A stretch of DNA of 30,439 bases, from NCBI GenBank assembly GCA_964502465.1, contig CAZCWX010000529.1:1-30439 (forward strand). Direction: 5' to 3'. The position numbers and the translations under genes are program-made. The notes beneath the pieces are model-generated. The model was not told where the DNA came from and ran no database searches. It saw only the letters and a list, made by a program, of their open reading frames with translations. Shown in pieces: positions 15,829 through 23,525 of the stretch. Every line of letters starts with the position of its first letter. The stretch's first letter is position 1. The DNA comes from CAZCWX01 sp964502465 (GTDB lineage: Bacteria > Desulfobacterota > Binatia > Bin18).

Positions 15829-17256
15829 TTGGATGGCGCACGACAAAAACCAACTCGGATGTTCCCTTCTGAAATCCTAACCATTTCCCAACGGTTTTCT
15901 CTTGGTCTCTTCAGCGCCACCATGCTGGTGGTAGGCAATACCATCGGTGTCGGCATCTTTACCACAACTGGGGTGATAGCCGAGCATCTGCCGAGTCCAG
16001 GGCTGATTCTCTTAGTCTGGATACTCGGAGGGATCTTGTCCCTTGCTGGTGCTCTCGCCTGGGCAGAACTGGGAGCTGCCTTTCCTCGGGCTGGAGGGGA
16101 ATACGTCTATTTACGCGAAACCTTTGGTCCGGTGTGGGGATTTCTCAGTGGGTGGGCGGCGTTTCTCGCCAGTTTTTCTGGCTCTATCGCAGTCTTAGCG
16201 ATTGCGCTGGCTGACTACTTTGTTGGGTTCGTGGTTGCAATCCCCTCTGGCAGTGTTCTGTGGGGAGGGCAGTGGAGGAGTGTTTCCTTTCAGCTTTCTT
16301 ATGGGCAGGGGTGGGGCATCCTCCTCGTCTGGGTATTTTCCTTGCTGAATTATTGTGGGCTCCGTCTCGGTAGTGTGACACAAAACATCTTGAGCTGCAG
16401 TAAATTGATAGCGATTGCCATACTGCTCAGTGCGGGATTTTCTTCCGGCAGTGGGAGATGGACGCATTTTTCTCCATTCTTTACGACGACAGGGGTGGAC
16501 AACCTGGTCAATAAGGTCGGAATAGCGCTCATCCCAGTGATGTTTGCCTACACTGGCTGGAATGCGGTTGCCTACATCGCGAGTGAAGTCAGGAATCCGG
16601 AGGTGACGTTGCCTCGCGCACTCGTCCTCGGTACCGGGGTGACTATTGCCGTCTATCTCGCGCTCAACATTTTGTATCTCTATGCAGCATCACCGGCTGT
16701 ACTCAGTGGGGTTGTCGCCGTAGGCGAAACAGCGGCACGGGCTTTATTTCCTGCTCCCGCCGCACGTAGTGTCTCTGCCTTAATTGCTCTCTCTATTGCT
16801 GGGGTGCTGAATGCGATGATTTTAACCAGCGGCCGCATCTATTTTGCCATGGCAAGAGACGGCGTCTTTTTTGCCCGTGCCGCTACGCTCCATCCACGAT
16901 TTCATACCCCAGGATATGCTCTCCTGCTCCAGGCTGTCTGGACTTCGGTGTTACTTGTCTCAGGGACATTCGAGCAACTCCTGACCTATACAACCGTCGT
17001 GCTCGTCTTGGTCTCAGCCTGTACGGTTGGTACGGTTTTCGTCCTGCGACAACGTGCTCCAGACCTCCCACGTCCGTACCGTACCTGGGGATATCCCTGG
17101 TTACCCGGACTCTATGTGTTGGGATCAACGGGAATCGTGCTGAATGCGCTGTGGCAACAACCTGTCGAGTGCCTGCTCGGCATCGGTCTCTGTCTTAGCG
17201 GGTTGCCAGCGTATTGGTGGTGGCGGCGCGTTGACAGTTCTCGTCGTGCGGCGTAG
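15829..17256 (+). CDS. APC-superfamily amino acid permease
   Basis: 475 residues with about 12 hydrophobic segments, standard for the family. The first helix carries the substrate and sodium/proton-coupling loop GNTIGVGIFTTTG (about residues 37-49), and helix 3 the motif EYVYLRETFGPVWGFLSGWAAF. These match the basic APC / LAT-type group. The chosen start is a TTG with GAGAGGTGAGCA upstream; the next in-frame ATG is residue 11 (15859) and has no SD. It sits in the inner membrane and imports or exchanges amino acids; the substrate is not deducible. The Usp stub lies directly upstream and probably shares its transcript. Its 3' end contains the candidate promoter of the thiC leader. Confidence 0.9.
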   Translation: MDGARQKPTRMFPSEILTISQRFSLGLFSATMLVVGNTIGVGIFTTTGVIAEHLPSPGLILLVWILGGILSLAGALAWAELGAAFPRAGGEYVYLRETFGPVWGFLSGWAAFLASFSGSIAVLAIALADYFVGFVVAIPSGSVLWGGQWRSVSFQLSYGQGWGILLVWVFSLLNYCGLRLGSVTQNILSCSKLIAIAILLSAGFSSGSGRWTHFSPFFTTTGVDNLVNKVGIALIPVMFAYTGWNAVAYIASEVRNPEVTLPRALVLGTGVTIAVYLALNILYLYAASPAVLSGVVAVGETAARALFPAPAARSVSALIALSIAGVLNAMILTSGRIYFAMARDGVFFARAATLHPRFHTPGYALLLQAVWTSVLLVSGTFEQLLTYTTVVLVLVSACTVGTVFVLRQRAPDLPRPYRTWGYPWLPGLYVLGSTGIVLNALWQQPVECLLGIGLCLSGLPAYWWWRRVDSSRRAA

Positions 17257-17259
17257 CAT
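17231..17259 (+). promoter_or_regulatory. Candidate sigma-70 promoter for the thiC leader
   Basis: A perfect -35 TTGACA (17231-17236) and TAGCAT (17254-17259) lie 17 bases apart. Transcription would begin near 17266, some 14 bases before the TPP riboswitch. The -35 overlaps the permease 3' end. Position and spacing make this convincing. Confidence 0.6.
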
Positions 17260-17279
17260 GTTGTTTAACCGGCCACGAG

Positions 17280-17386
17280 GCCGTTGGGGGAGCTGAAATT
17301 TTGGCTGAGAGGATGGCCCTGTTGTTGAGAAGGACCATCGACCCCTGGAACCTGATCTGGGTAATGCCAGCGAAGGGAATACGGTG
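17280..17386 (+). promoter_or_regulatory. TPP (thiamin pyrophosphate) riboswitch
   Basis: All THI-box landmarks are present in order: GGGGGAGC, GGCTGAGAGG (GCTGAGA at 17304-17310), GAACCTGATCTGG, GTAATGCCAGCGAAGGGAA. CCGT (17281-17284) can close the P1 stem with ACGG (17381-17384). In this class, binding of TPP reduces expression of the downstream gene, here thiC. The aptamer lies about 200 bases before the thiC ATG, with a terminator-like hairpin in between (17525-17550). Confidence 0.95.
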
Positions 17387-17524
17387 TCACTACCCATCGC
17401 TTTCCTCCGTTCCATTGCTATTCCTAGGTATGTAGGCAGATGCCTAGAGGAAAATGAGTGTCTGTGTGGGTGCTCTCAGCAGAGTGGGCTTTCATCCTCC
17501 GACGGTGTGTCCCGGCAACGTGCC

Positions 17525-17550
17525 CCCCAGACTTGTCTGGGGTTTGTTGT
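17525..17550 (+). terminator. Candidate riboswitch-controlled terminator before thiC
   Basis: CCCCAGA pairs with TCTGGGG across a CTTG loop (7 base pairs, all matched), followed by a T-rich tract TTTGTTGT. It is placed between the TPP aptamer and thiC, so it may be the off-state of the riboswitch. The T-tract is interrupted by G residues and the distance from the aptamer (about 140 bases) is long for a direct switch; a second structured segment (TAGGCAGATGCCTA near 17432) lies between and could mediate. Confidence 0.5.
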
Positions 17551-17589
17551 CCACCTTTAGGTGTAGTGAAGTGAAAGAGAGGAGCCCAT

Positions 17590-19497
17590 ATGCGAAAGCA
17601 CAGCCAGAACGGAACCCATGGGAGCAACGGTGCAGAGCAGTCTGCTCTCACAACCAGTCCTCTGCCAGCTTCGCAGAAAATCTATGTCACAGGAACACAG
17701 CCGGGGGTGCATGTCCCGTTCCGAGAGATCAGCCTGACGCCGACTCGCGTACCCACGAACCCTGTTCAAGAAACGCCGGCAGTCATTGTGTATGATACCT
17801 CCGGCCCATACACCGACCCTCACGTCACCATCGACATCCGCCTGGGCTTGCTTCCCCTCAGGCTTGCCTGGATCACTGCTCGGGCGGATACTGAAGAACT
17901 GCCTGACATCTCTTCAGAGTATGGCCGCCTCCGTGCTGCCGATACGCAGCTAGCAGCACTGCGCTTCTCTCATATCCGCCGCCCCCGACGCGCCTTGGCT
18001 GGCCGGAACGTGACCCAGTTGCACTATGCTCGGAAAGGCATTGTGACGCCTGAAATGGAATTTATCGCTATCCGCGAGAACCAGGCACGGGAATTAGCAC
18101 AGCACGAGCAGGGAAAAAATGGCAATGGCCAGGATCCTCTTGTACAGCAGCACCCTGGCAACAGTTGGGGAGCCAGCATTCCACCAGCCATTACGCCGGA
18201 GTTTGTCCGTGACGAAGTCGCCAGAGGACGGGCCATTATCCCAGCCAATATCAACCACCCAGAATTGGAGCCGATGATTATTGGGCGTAATTTCCTGGTG
18301 AAGATCAATGCCAACATTGGCAACTCGGCAGTTGCCTCTTCTATTGAGGAAGAGGTCGAGAAAATGATCTGGGCAACGCGCTGGGGAGCCGATACGGTCA
18401 TGGATCTCTCTACGGGAAAAAATATCCACGAGACGCGCGAGTGGATTCTGCGCAATGCGCCAGTGCCAATCGGGACCGTGCCAATTTATCAGGCGCTGGA
18501 AAAGGTAGGTGGGAAAGCCGAAGAATTAACCTGGGAAATCTTTCGCGACACGCTCATCGAACAGGCCGAGCAGGGTGTGGATTATTTCACCATTCATGCC
18601 GGCGTGCTGCTGCGGTATATCCCGCTGACTGCCAAACGGCTCACCGGTATTGTCTCCCGTGGTGGATCGATTCTGGCCAAGTGGTGTCTGGCTCACCATC
18701 AGGAGAATTTTCTCTACACGCACTTCGAGGAGATTTGCGAAGTCATGAAGGCGTACGATGTCTCGTTTAGCTTAGGCGATGGTCTCCGGCCAGGAAGTAT
18801 CGCTGATGCCAACGACGAGGCGCAGTTTGCGGAACTGGAAACGCTAGGTGAGCTGACGAAGATTGCCTGGAAGCATGAAGTCCAGACCATGATTGAAGGT
18901 CCTGGCCACGTGCCCATGCATTTGATTCAGGTCAATATGGAGAAGCAACTCAAAGAGTGCCATGAGGCGCCATTTTACACCCTTGGGCCACTGACGACTG
19001 ATATCGCTCCTGGGTACGATCACATTACCTCTGCCATCGGTGCGGCAATGATTGGCTGGTACGGTTGCGCCATGCTGTGTTACGTGACACCCAAAGAACA
19101 CCTTGGCTTACCAAACAAAGAGGATGTGAAAGCAGGAGTGATTGCCTACAAGATTGCTGCGCATGCCGCCGACTTGGCCAAGGGGCACCCTGGGGCGCAG
19201 ACACGTGACAATGCGCTTTCCCAGGCTCGGTTCGAATTCCGCTGGGAGGATCAATTCAATCTTTCCCTTGACCCTGAGACGGCGAAAGATTTCCACGATG
19301 AAACCTTACCCGCAGAAGGGGCCAAAGTCGCGCACTTCTGTTCGATGTGTGGTCCACACTTTTGCTCGATGAAAATCACCCAAGATGTGCGCGACTACGC
19401 TGTGCAAAAGCAGATGGACGAGCACACCGCGCTCGAAGCCGGCATGCGCGAAAAAGCGGAAGAGTTTAAGCAAGGCGGCTCGGAAATTTACCGTTAA
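17590..19497 (+). CDS. thiC: Phosphomethylpyrimidine synthase ThiC
   Basis: 635 residues, full length for ThiC; ATG follows AGAGAGGAGCCCAT. It converts aminoimidazole ribotide to hydroxymethylpyrimidine phosphate in a radical SAM reaction, the pyrimidine branch of thiamin synthesis. The diagnostic [4Fe-4S] motif CSMCGPHFC (Cys584, 587, 592) is intact near the C-terminus. Other family segments are EFVRDEVARGRAIIPANINH, GADTVMDLSTGKNIHETR, EGPGHVPMH and PLTTDIAPGYDHITSAIGAA. It is monocistronic here and controlled by the TPP riboswitch at 17280. No other thi genes are in the window. Confidence 0.98.
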   Translation: MRKHSQNGTHGSNGAEQSALTTSPLPASQKIYVTGTQPGVHVPFREISLTPTRVPTNPVQETPAVIVYDTSGPYTDPHVTIDIRLGLLPLRLAWITARADTEELPDISSEYGRLRAADTQLAALRFSHIRRPRRALAGRNVTQLHYARKGIVTPEMEFIAIRENQARELAQHEQGKNGNGQDPLVQQHPGNSWGASIPPAITPEFVRDEVARGRAIIPANINHPELEPMIIGRNFLVKINANIGNSAVASSIEEEVEKMIWATRWGADTVMDLSTGKNIHETREWILRNAPVPIGTVPIYQALEKVGGKAEELTWEIFRDTLIEQAEQGVDYFTIHAGVLLRYIPLTAKRLTGIVSRGGSILAKWCLAHHQENFLYTHFEEICEVMKAYDVSFSLGDGLRPGSIADANDEAQFAELETLGELTKIAWKHEVQTMIEGPGHVPMHLIQVNMEKQLKECHEAPFYTLGPLTTDIAPGYDHITSAIGAAMIGWYGCAMLCYVTPKEHLGLPNKEDVKAGVIAYKIAAHAADLAKGHPGAQTRDNALSQARFEFRWEDQFNLSLDPETAKDFHDETLPAEGAKVAHFCSMCGPHFCSMKITQDVRDYAVQKQMDEHTALEAGMREKAEEFKQGGSEIYR

Positions 19498-19542
19498 AGG
19501 AAGCGAGTACTCAGTCCAGATGATTTTGATGGGTGCATCGCC

Positions 19543-19592
19543 GTCATGCCTGCCCTTCGGTTTCGCTTAGGACAGGCTTTCGTGGGAATGAC
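19543..19592. repeat. Degenerate copy of the GTCAT...GGGAATGAC palindromic repeat
   Basis: It begins GTCATGCCTGCC and ends CGTGGGAATGAC, with an inner GACAGGC facing GCCTGCC. Same outer arms as the element at 5020-5101 but with a diverged centre. Confidence 0.5.
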
Positions 19593-19673
19593 ACAGCCGT
19601 GACCTCCCTCTCAAATTCACACTGACGGACTATTACAGCAGTTTGTATTTGTCTGAAGAGTCTACTCTCGGGT

Positions 19674-19717
19674 CCCTTCTCCCCTCGTGGGAGAGGGCCA
19701 GGGAGTGGGGTGAATGG
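19674..19717. repeat. GGGAGAGGG hairpin repeat, copy 1
   Basis: CCCTTCTCCC pairs with GGGAGAGGG around CTCGT (one bulge), followed by a tail containing GTGGGGTGA. The same stem and tail occur in opposite orientation at 21621-21663. Confidence 0.6.
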
Positions 19718-19842
19718 CAAAGGATAAACCCATCAAAATCATTACGGCGGACTACTCGTAGTCAGTCACGCTGGAACTGACTATGGTCGTTCTTCATCTC
19801 ATTTCCCCAGCCTCCAGTCTCTCGCTCCCTGCCGAACTGTAA

Positions 19843-19870
19843 TTGACAATGTAGACATTAGCTGTCTAAA
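19843..19870 (+). promoter_or_regulatory. Promoter with palindromic operator for the cysteine synthase/sufT operon
   Basis: TTGACA (19843-19848) and TCTAAA (19865-19870) are 16 bases apart. The spacer and -10 carry a dyad, TAGACA-TTAGC-TGTCTA (19852-19868). A protein bound there would block the promoter, the classical layout of a repressor operator. The genes behind it suggest sulfur, cysteine or Fe-S control (for example an Rrf2/IscR-type factor), but the regulator is not in the window and this assignment is inference. Confidence 0.5.
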
Positions 19871-19894
19871 TTCCTGATGGGAAGGAGACCCTAC

Positions 19895-20194
19895 ATGGTA
19901 AAGCTCAGAGCAATCCCCGGTGGGAAAAGCAAAGGAAAAACCTTCTCACTGATCTATGGGTTACACCTCTTCTCCGCAGAAGAGGTTCCGCAGGTGATTG
20001 GAGGTGGGATCGTTCTGCGTGATGGAACGCAGAGGCCATTGCCTCTCCACGTCCTCGAAGGAAACCGCGAACAACTCCGGGCTCAGTTACTTGCTAGTAT
20101 CGATGCGGTCTTTGACCGCTATAATGCCTCTATGAATGAGACGATTCTCTCAATATGTCCTCAGGGTGAGGAAGTCAGTGAAACAGGGTGCTAA
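19895..20194 (+). CDS. Unknown 99-residue protein, first gene of the sufT operon
   Basis: The ATG at 19895 has GGAAGGAGACCCTAC upstream; an ORF start 18 bases earlier lies inside the SD region and is rejected. The product is soluble, with no signal peptide or membrane segment. It begins VKLRAIPGGKSKGKTFSLIY and has a predicted helix LREQLRAQ-like region (EGNREQLRAQLLASIDAVFD), and two Cys near the end (ICPQGEE and the C-terminal TGC). I do not recognise the family and no known metal motif is present. It is 24 bases before a cysteine-synthase-like gene, and so is a candidate partner in cysteine or Fe-S metabolism by context only. Confidence 0.75.
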   Translation: MVKLRAIPGGKSKGKTFSLIYGLHLFSAEEVPQVIGGGIVLRDGTQRPLPLHVLEGNREQLRAQLLASIDAVFDRYNASMNETILSICPQGEEVSETGC

Positions 20195-20218
20195 GGTTCA
20201 GTTGTGTGTGGAGGACCC

Positions 20219-21148
20219 ATGTCTCATCCTCGACCCATACAGGAATTAATCCGTCGCTATCCCTTGCTGTGCCTCATCGGCAATACGCCTTTAGTCCCAG
20301 TGCCAGTATTCCATTGTGAGTATCCGGATGTTGATGTTTTAGCAAAGTGTGAGTTCTTGAATCCTGGAGGCTCGGTCAAAGACCGCCCAGTGTTACGCAT
20401 GCTTGCAGAAGCGGTTGTCAATGGAACGTTATCTGCGGATAAGACGATCCTTGACTCCTCTTCTGGGAACGCGGGTATTGCCTACGCCATGGTTGCGGCG
20501 ATTCTTGGCCGTCGTGTCGAACTGATAGTCCCTGGTAACGCGAGCGCAGAACGAAAGAAACGTATCCGTGCCCATGGGGCGACGCTGGTGCAGACTGACC
20601 CTGTGGCCGGATACGACGAGGCCTTGCGTGAGGTGCACCGGCGGTATACGGCCAATCCGGAGCGCTATTTCTTTTGCGATCAATATAGCAACAGTGCCAA
20701 CTGGCAGGCCCATTACGACACCACTGGAGAAGAGATCCTGGCCCAAACAGGAGGGCGGCTTGACTGGTTTGTCGCTGGGGTTGGTACAGGCGGGACGATT
20801 ACTGGTGTAGCGCGGCGTCTCAAGGCGCATGATCCAAAGATCCGTGTTGCCTGTGTCATGCCCGAAGAGTTCCCTGGTATCGAAGGGCTCAAACCTTTGG
20901 GACCGGGCCATATCACTCCAGAGATCTTTGACGAAAGCGTCATCGATGAATGGCTCCCTGTGAACACCGAAGACGCCTACGACATGTGTGTGCGTGCTGC
21001 AAGCGTAGGGTTCTTCGTCGGGCAATCGTCTGGCGCTTATCTGTGCGGAGTCCAGCAGATCGCACGGAGGGTGCGCCGTGGTCAGATTGTGACGTTATTT
21101 CCTGATATTGGGGAACGCTACATTAGTACCAAACTGTGGGACGAATAG
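20219..21148 (+). CDS. Cysteine synthase family PLP enzyme
   Basis: 309 residues, from an ATG with GTGGAGGACCC upstream (a GTG 15 bases earlier precedes the SD and is rejected). It is a fold-type II PLP enzyme. Lys54 in NPGGSVKDRP binds PLP; SSSGNAGIAYA (80-90) is the substrate-binding loop (usually TSGNTG), GVGTGGTITG the phosphate-binding loop, and VGQSSGAYLCG the last motif. It should make cysteine from an activated serine (O-acetylserine or O-phosphoserine) and sulfide, or act as a related beta-replacing enzyme; the altered loop (SSGNA) leaves the donor open. It is followed 15 bases later by the SufT/MIP18 gene, consistent with sulfur supply for Fe-S assembly. Confidence 0.92.
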   Translation: MSHPRPIQELIRRYPLLCLIGNTPLVPVPVFHCEYPDVDVLAKCEFLNPGGSVKDRPVLRMLAEAVVNGTLSADKTILDSSSGNAGIAYAMVAAILGRRVELIVPGNASAERKKRIRAHGATLVQTDPVAGYDEALREVHRRYTANPERYFFCDQYSNSANWQAHYDTTGEEILAQTGGRLDWFVAGVGTGGTITGVARRLKAHDPKIRVACVMPEEFPGIEGLKPLGPGHITPEIFDESVIDEWLPVNTEDAYDMCVRAASVGFFVGQSSGAYLCGVQQIARRVRRGQIVTLFPDIGERYISTKLWDE

Positions 21149-21163
21149 GAGTGCCAAAAAAAT

Positions 21164-21601
21164 ATGCCGTCTCTTTTTCAACGTCTCAAATCTCTTTGGA
21201 CAAAAGAACAACCTCCTGTTCCTGTATCACCGCAAGAAGTGGCACCGGTGGCACCGTCCTCCTCACCACAAGTGTTGGAACCGTCAAAGCCCGATGCCTC
21301 GCTCGACCAGGAGTACGTGTACGACGCCTTACGGAAATGCTACGACCCAGAGATTCCGGTGAATATCGTCGACCTTGGCTTGGTGTACGATGTACAAATT
21401 GCGGACGGTCAGGTGGAGGTGAAGATGAGTCTCACCACACAAGGCTGTGGGATGGGGGGATATATCGCGAACGAGGCGGCAGAACGCATTCGTGATCTGC
21501 CCGGGGTTCAGGAAGTCAATGTCGAAATTGTGTGGGATCCGCCCTGGGACCCCAGCATGATTAGCCCGGCCGGGCGGAAGACGTTGGGACTACCGGAGTG
21601 A
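21164..21601 (+). CDS. SufT/MIP18 (DUF59) family Fe-S assembly protein
   Basis: 145 residues. The first 45 residues are a Pro/Val/Ser-rich extension not shared with minimal family members. The DUF59 core follows: DALRKCYDPEIPVNIVDLGL (55-73), VEVKMSLTTQGCGMG with the conserved Cys95, and a C-terminal VNVEIVWDPPWDPSMIS. The order DPEIPVNI-DLGLVY and DPPWxPxxIS is diagnostic for the SufT/PaaD-like group, which helps mature Fe-S proteins. A weakly spaced SD (TAGGAGTGCC) lies 8-17 bases before the ATG. Third gene of the operon starting at 19895; the operon ends at a hairpin repeat. Confidence 0.92.
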   Translation: MPSLFQRLKSLWTKEQPPVPVSPQEVAPVAPSSSPQVLEPSKPDASLDQEYVYDALRKCYDPEIPVNIVDLGLVYDVQIADGQVEVKMSLTTQGCGMGGYIANEAAERIRDLPGVQEVNVEIVWDPPWDPSMISPAGRKTLGLPE

Positions 21602-21620
21602 GGTCGGAAACTGTCAAGGC

Positions 21621-21663
21621 CCTCACCCCGACCCTCTCCCGCTTCGCGGGAGAGGGAGAAAAA
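21621..21663. repeat. GGGAGAGGG hairpin repeat, copy 2 (between convergent genes)
   Basis: CCCTCTCCCGC pairs perfectly with GCGGGAGAGGG across TTC (11 base pairs, 21632-21656), preceded by CCTCACCCCGA. It sits in the 76-base gap between the sufT stop and the M48 protease stop and may serve as a bidirectional transcript end, though no T-tract follows on either strand. Confidence 0.65.
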
Positions 21664-21677
21664 GACACAATCGCCGG

Positions 21678-23051
21678 TCAACGTCCTCGCTGTCGTGGCA
21701 GGGCGCGAATCACTTCTTCAAGCTCCTCTGTCTTTTCTGTTAAGTCTTCGGTTTTGGGATGCCCGGGGCCAAACACCTCGGCAGCTTGCTGATACTGACT
21801 GAGAGCCGCCTCCAGTCGACCTTGTAATTCCATAGCCTGAGCAAGAAAGAGCCGAGATTCTCCGAGCTTTCCTTTCTGCTCAGCGAGTTGCGCAAGGGTG
21901 ATATAGGATTCGTCAAGACGAGGGTCAAGGTCAAGCGCAGCGCGGCATTCTTGCTCCGCGCGTTCTATATCGCCTTCTTGCATCAACAGCTTGCAGAGCT
22001 GGTTATGGGCATCTGCGTCGCTCGGGTCGATTTCGCTCTGACGCGCGAATGCCTGACGCGCACGTTCGCGGTCGCCGAGACGGAGATAGGCAAGGCCAAG
22101 GTCGCAGTCGAGCTGGATTCCCTTCGTGCTGGCCTGTTCAAGCAGTTGCCGAGCTTGTGCTGCATCATTATAGCGGAGGAGCACGGTGCCAAGCAAAGCC
22201 AGCGCCTGGGGATCGTCAGGATGCTCCTTCACTCGCTGTTGATAGTCGGCAATGACTCGATTCCGCGGCCCTTGGAGCGCGCGTAGGATAGCCTGGACCC
22301 GTTCGAGCTCGAAATTGTTCGGAGGCGCGGGCGCGTTCCACTGAAACGTGCCTAAAATACGTTCGATATAACTCAGGCGGTCCTGAGAGAGCGGATGAGA
22401 ACGAAAGTAGGGCGGAATAACATCCGCCTGCAGACGGTCTTCATTCCACATCTTCTTCAAGAACCGAGGCATACCATGAGGATCAAATCCAGCCTGTCGC
22501 ATATATTGGAGACCACGAAAATCAGCCTCCTCTTCGAGTTGGCGCTGATACTGGAGTTGTTTCGCCGCCGCGGCTGAGGATGCGCCGACCGCTAACACCG
22601 GGTTAATAATGGCTAATGCCATTGCTGCCAGTCCGGCGTACGAGAGAAGTTTCGTATCTTGTTGTTGGCGTACTGCATGGTGCCCCTGCACGTGAGCGAT
22701 TTCGTGGCCCAATACTCCGGCGAGTTCGTCGTCGCTACTGACGCGCAGGATGAGTCCAGAGTGGAGATAGATATAGCCCCCTGGAACCGAGAAGGCGTTT
22801 AGATGCGGTTCTTGTACGACGAAAAATTGGTAAGGAAACTCCGCCTGGTCAAGATGAGCAACAATACGTTGTCCCAGACGTTGTACATACCGCTGCACGG
22901 TATAATCCCGCACCAAGGGGAGCTGGGATTGGGCAATCAGTGAAAACTTGCGACCGATGTCCGCCTCAATAATACCGGCGATGGCACGAGGGGGGATGCC
23001 CTGCTGGAGCACCAATAACGCAGATAACCCTATCACAAGCAGGCGTCGCAT
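21678..23051 (-). CDS. Exported M48 zinc metalloprotease with TPR repeats (BepA-like)
   Basis: 457 residues from the ATG at 23049-23051, chosen because it begins a signal peptide (RRLLVIGLSALLVLQQ); the frame extends 50 residues further but that part looks non-coding. Zinc motif HEIAH (116-120) in GHEIAHVQGHH, third ligand Glu172 in LEEEADFRGL, and the typical NAFSVPGGYIYLHSGL segment before it. A hydrophobic stretch at about 136-165 may be a membrane contact. From about residue 280, several TPRs (for example PDDPQALALLGTVLLRYNDA, PRLDESYITLAQLAEQKG). This layout is that of BepA/YfgC periplasmic proteases that help outer-membrane protein assembly. No clear SD. Divergent from the small lipoprotein gene. 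Confidence 0.92.
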   Translation of the reverse strand: MRRLLVIGLSALLVLQQGIPPRAIAGIIEADIGRKFSLIAQSQLPLVRDYTVQRYVQRLGQRIVAHLDQAEFPYQFFVVQEPHLNAFSVPGGYIYLHSGLILRVSSDDELAGVLGHEIAHVQGHHAVRQQQDTKLLSYAGLAAMALAIINPVLAVGASSAAAAKQLQYQRQLEEEADFRGLQYMRQAGFDPHGMPRFLKKMWNEDRLQADVIPPYFRSHPLSQDRLSYIERILGTFQWNAPAPPNNFELERVQAILRALQGPRNRVIADYQQRVKEHPDDPQALALLGTVLLRYNDAAQARQLLEQASTKGIQLDCDLGLAYLRLGDRERARQAFARQSEIDPSDADAHNQLCKLLMQEGDIERAEQECRAALDLDPRLDESYITLAQLAEQKGKLGESRLFLAQAMELQGRLEAALSQYQQAAEVFGPGHPKTEDLTEKTEELEEVIRALPRQRGR

Positions 23052-23151
23052 CAAGAGCACGCTAGCATGACGATAGCCAAAGACAAGGCCGGAGTGGTTG
23101 TCGGCTGCATACGGGTTGAGTATAGGCGATGAAGAGGATAGGGTAAGCGCT

Positions 23152-23361
23152 GTGAAAATCGTAGTGTCCCAGAGCATGAGAACCCTGTTCGTGACCGCCA
23201 CGTTGTTTGGCTGGGCAGGATGTAGTGCCTACTCCCCAGAGGCTACTTCTGAAGCAAAAAAGGTGAAAGAGCTGGTTCCTACTGTGGCTCAGCCAGTCTC
23301 GCCGCCTGTAGCTGAGCCGCCAAGTCTGGAGACTTTTTCTGCCTTTCTTGACCGTGCCTAG
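23152..23361 (+). CDS. Putative small lipoprotein
   Basis: 69 residues from a GTG at 23152 (GGGTAAG upstream); an ATG at 23176 is an alternative. The sequence MRTLFVTATLFGWAGCSAYS has a short hydrophobic core ending in the lipobox WAGC, so the mature chain of about 47 residues would be lipid-anchored. The rest is Pro/Val-rich and without known motif. Small lipoproteins beside outer-membrane assembly proteases are common, but this one is not identified. Confidence 0.5.
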   Translation: MKIVVSQSMRTLFVTATLFGWAGCSAYSPEATSEAKKVKELVPTVAQPVSPPVAEPPSLETFSAFLDRA

Positions 23362-23525
23362 AAAAGAAAAGCCTGGCATTGAGCAGTGTAAGAAAGCATA
23401 ACAGCGAACCAGGCTTCCGAAAGGAAACCGGGCGCGATCGAGTATGGGAACGTTGAGTGAGGGATTGCTCCCTGGCACAGGCGAAAAAGCGTCTGCGAGG
23501 GGAGAAAAATGTCCTTCTCCCTTGG

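Larger units (their letters stand above)
19498..19842. other. Intergenic stretch after thiC carrying repeats
   Basis: 345 bases without a credible gene between thiC and the next promoter. It contains two degenerate palindromic repeats (19543-19592 and 19674-19717), each related to elements elsewhere in the window. No obvious U-tract terminator follows thiC. Confidence 0.6.

Noticed and set aside
17454..17795. Possible leader peptide ORF with GAGGAAA before ATG in the thiC leader
   Set aside because: It runs 113 residues over the thiC start in another frame with no family or attenuation codons; the riboswitch explains the leader better.
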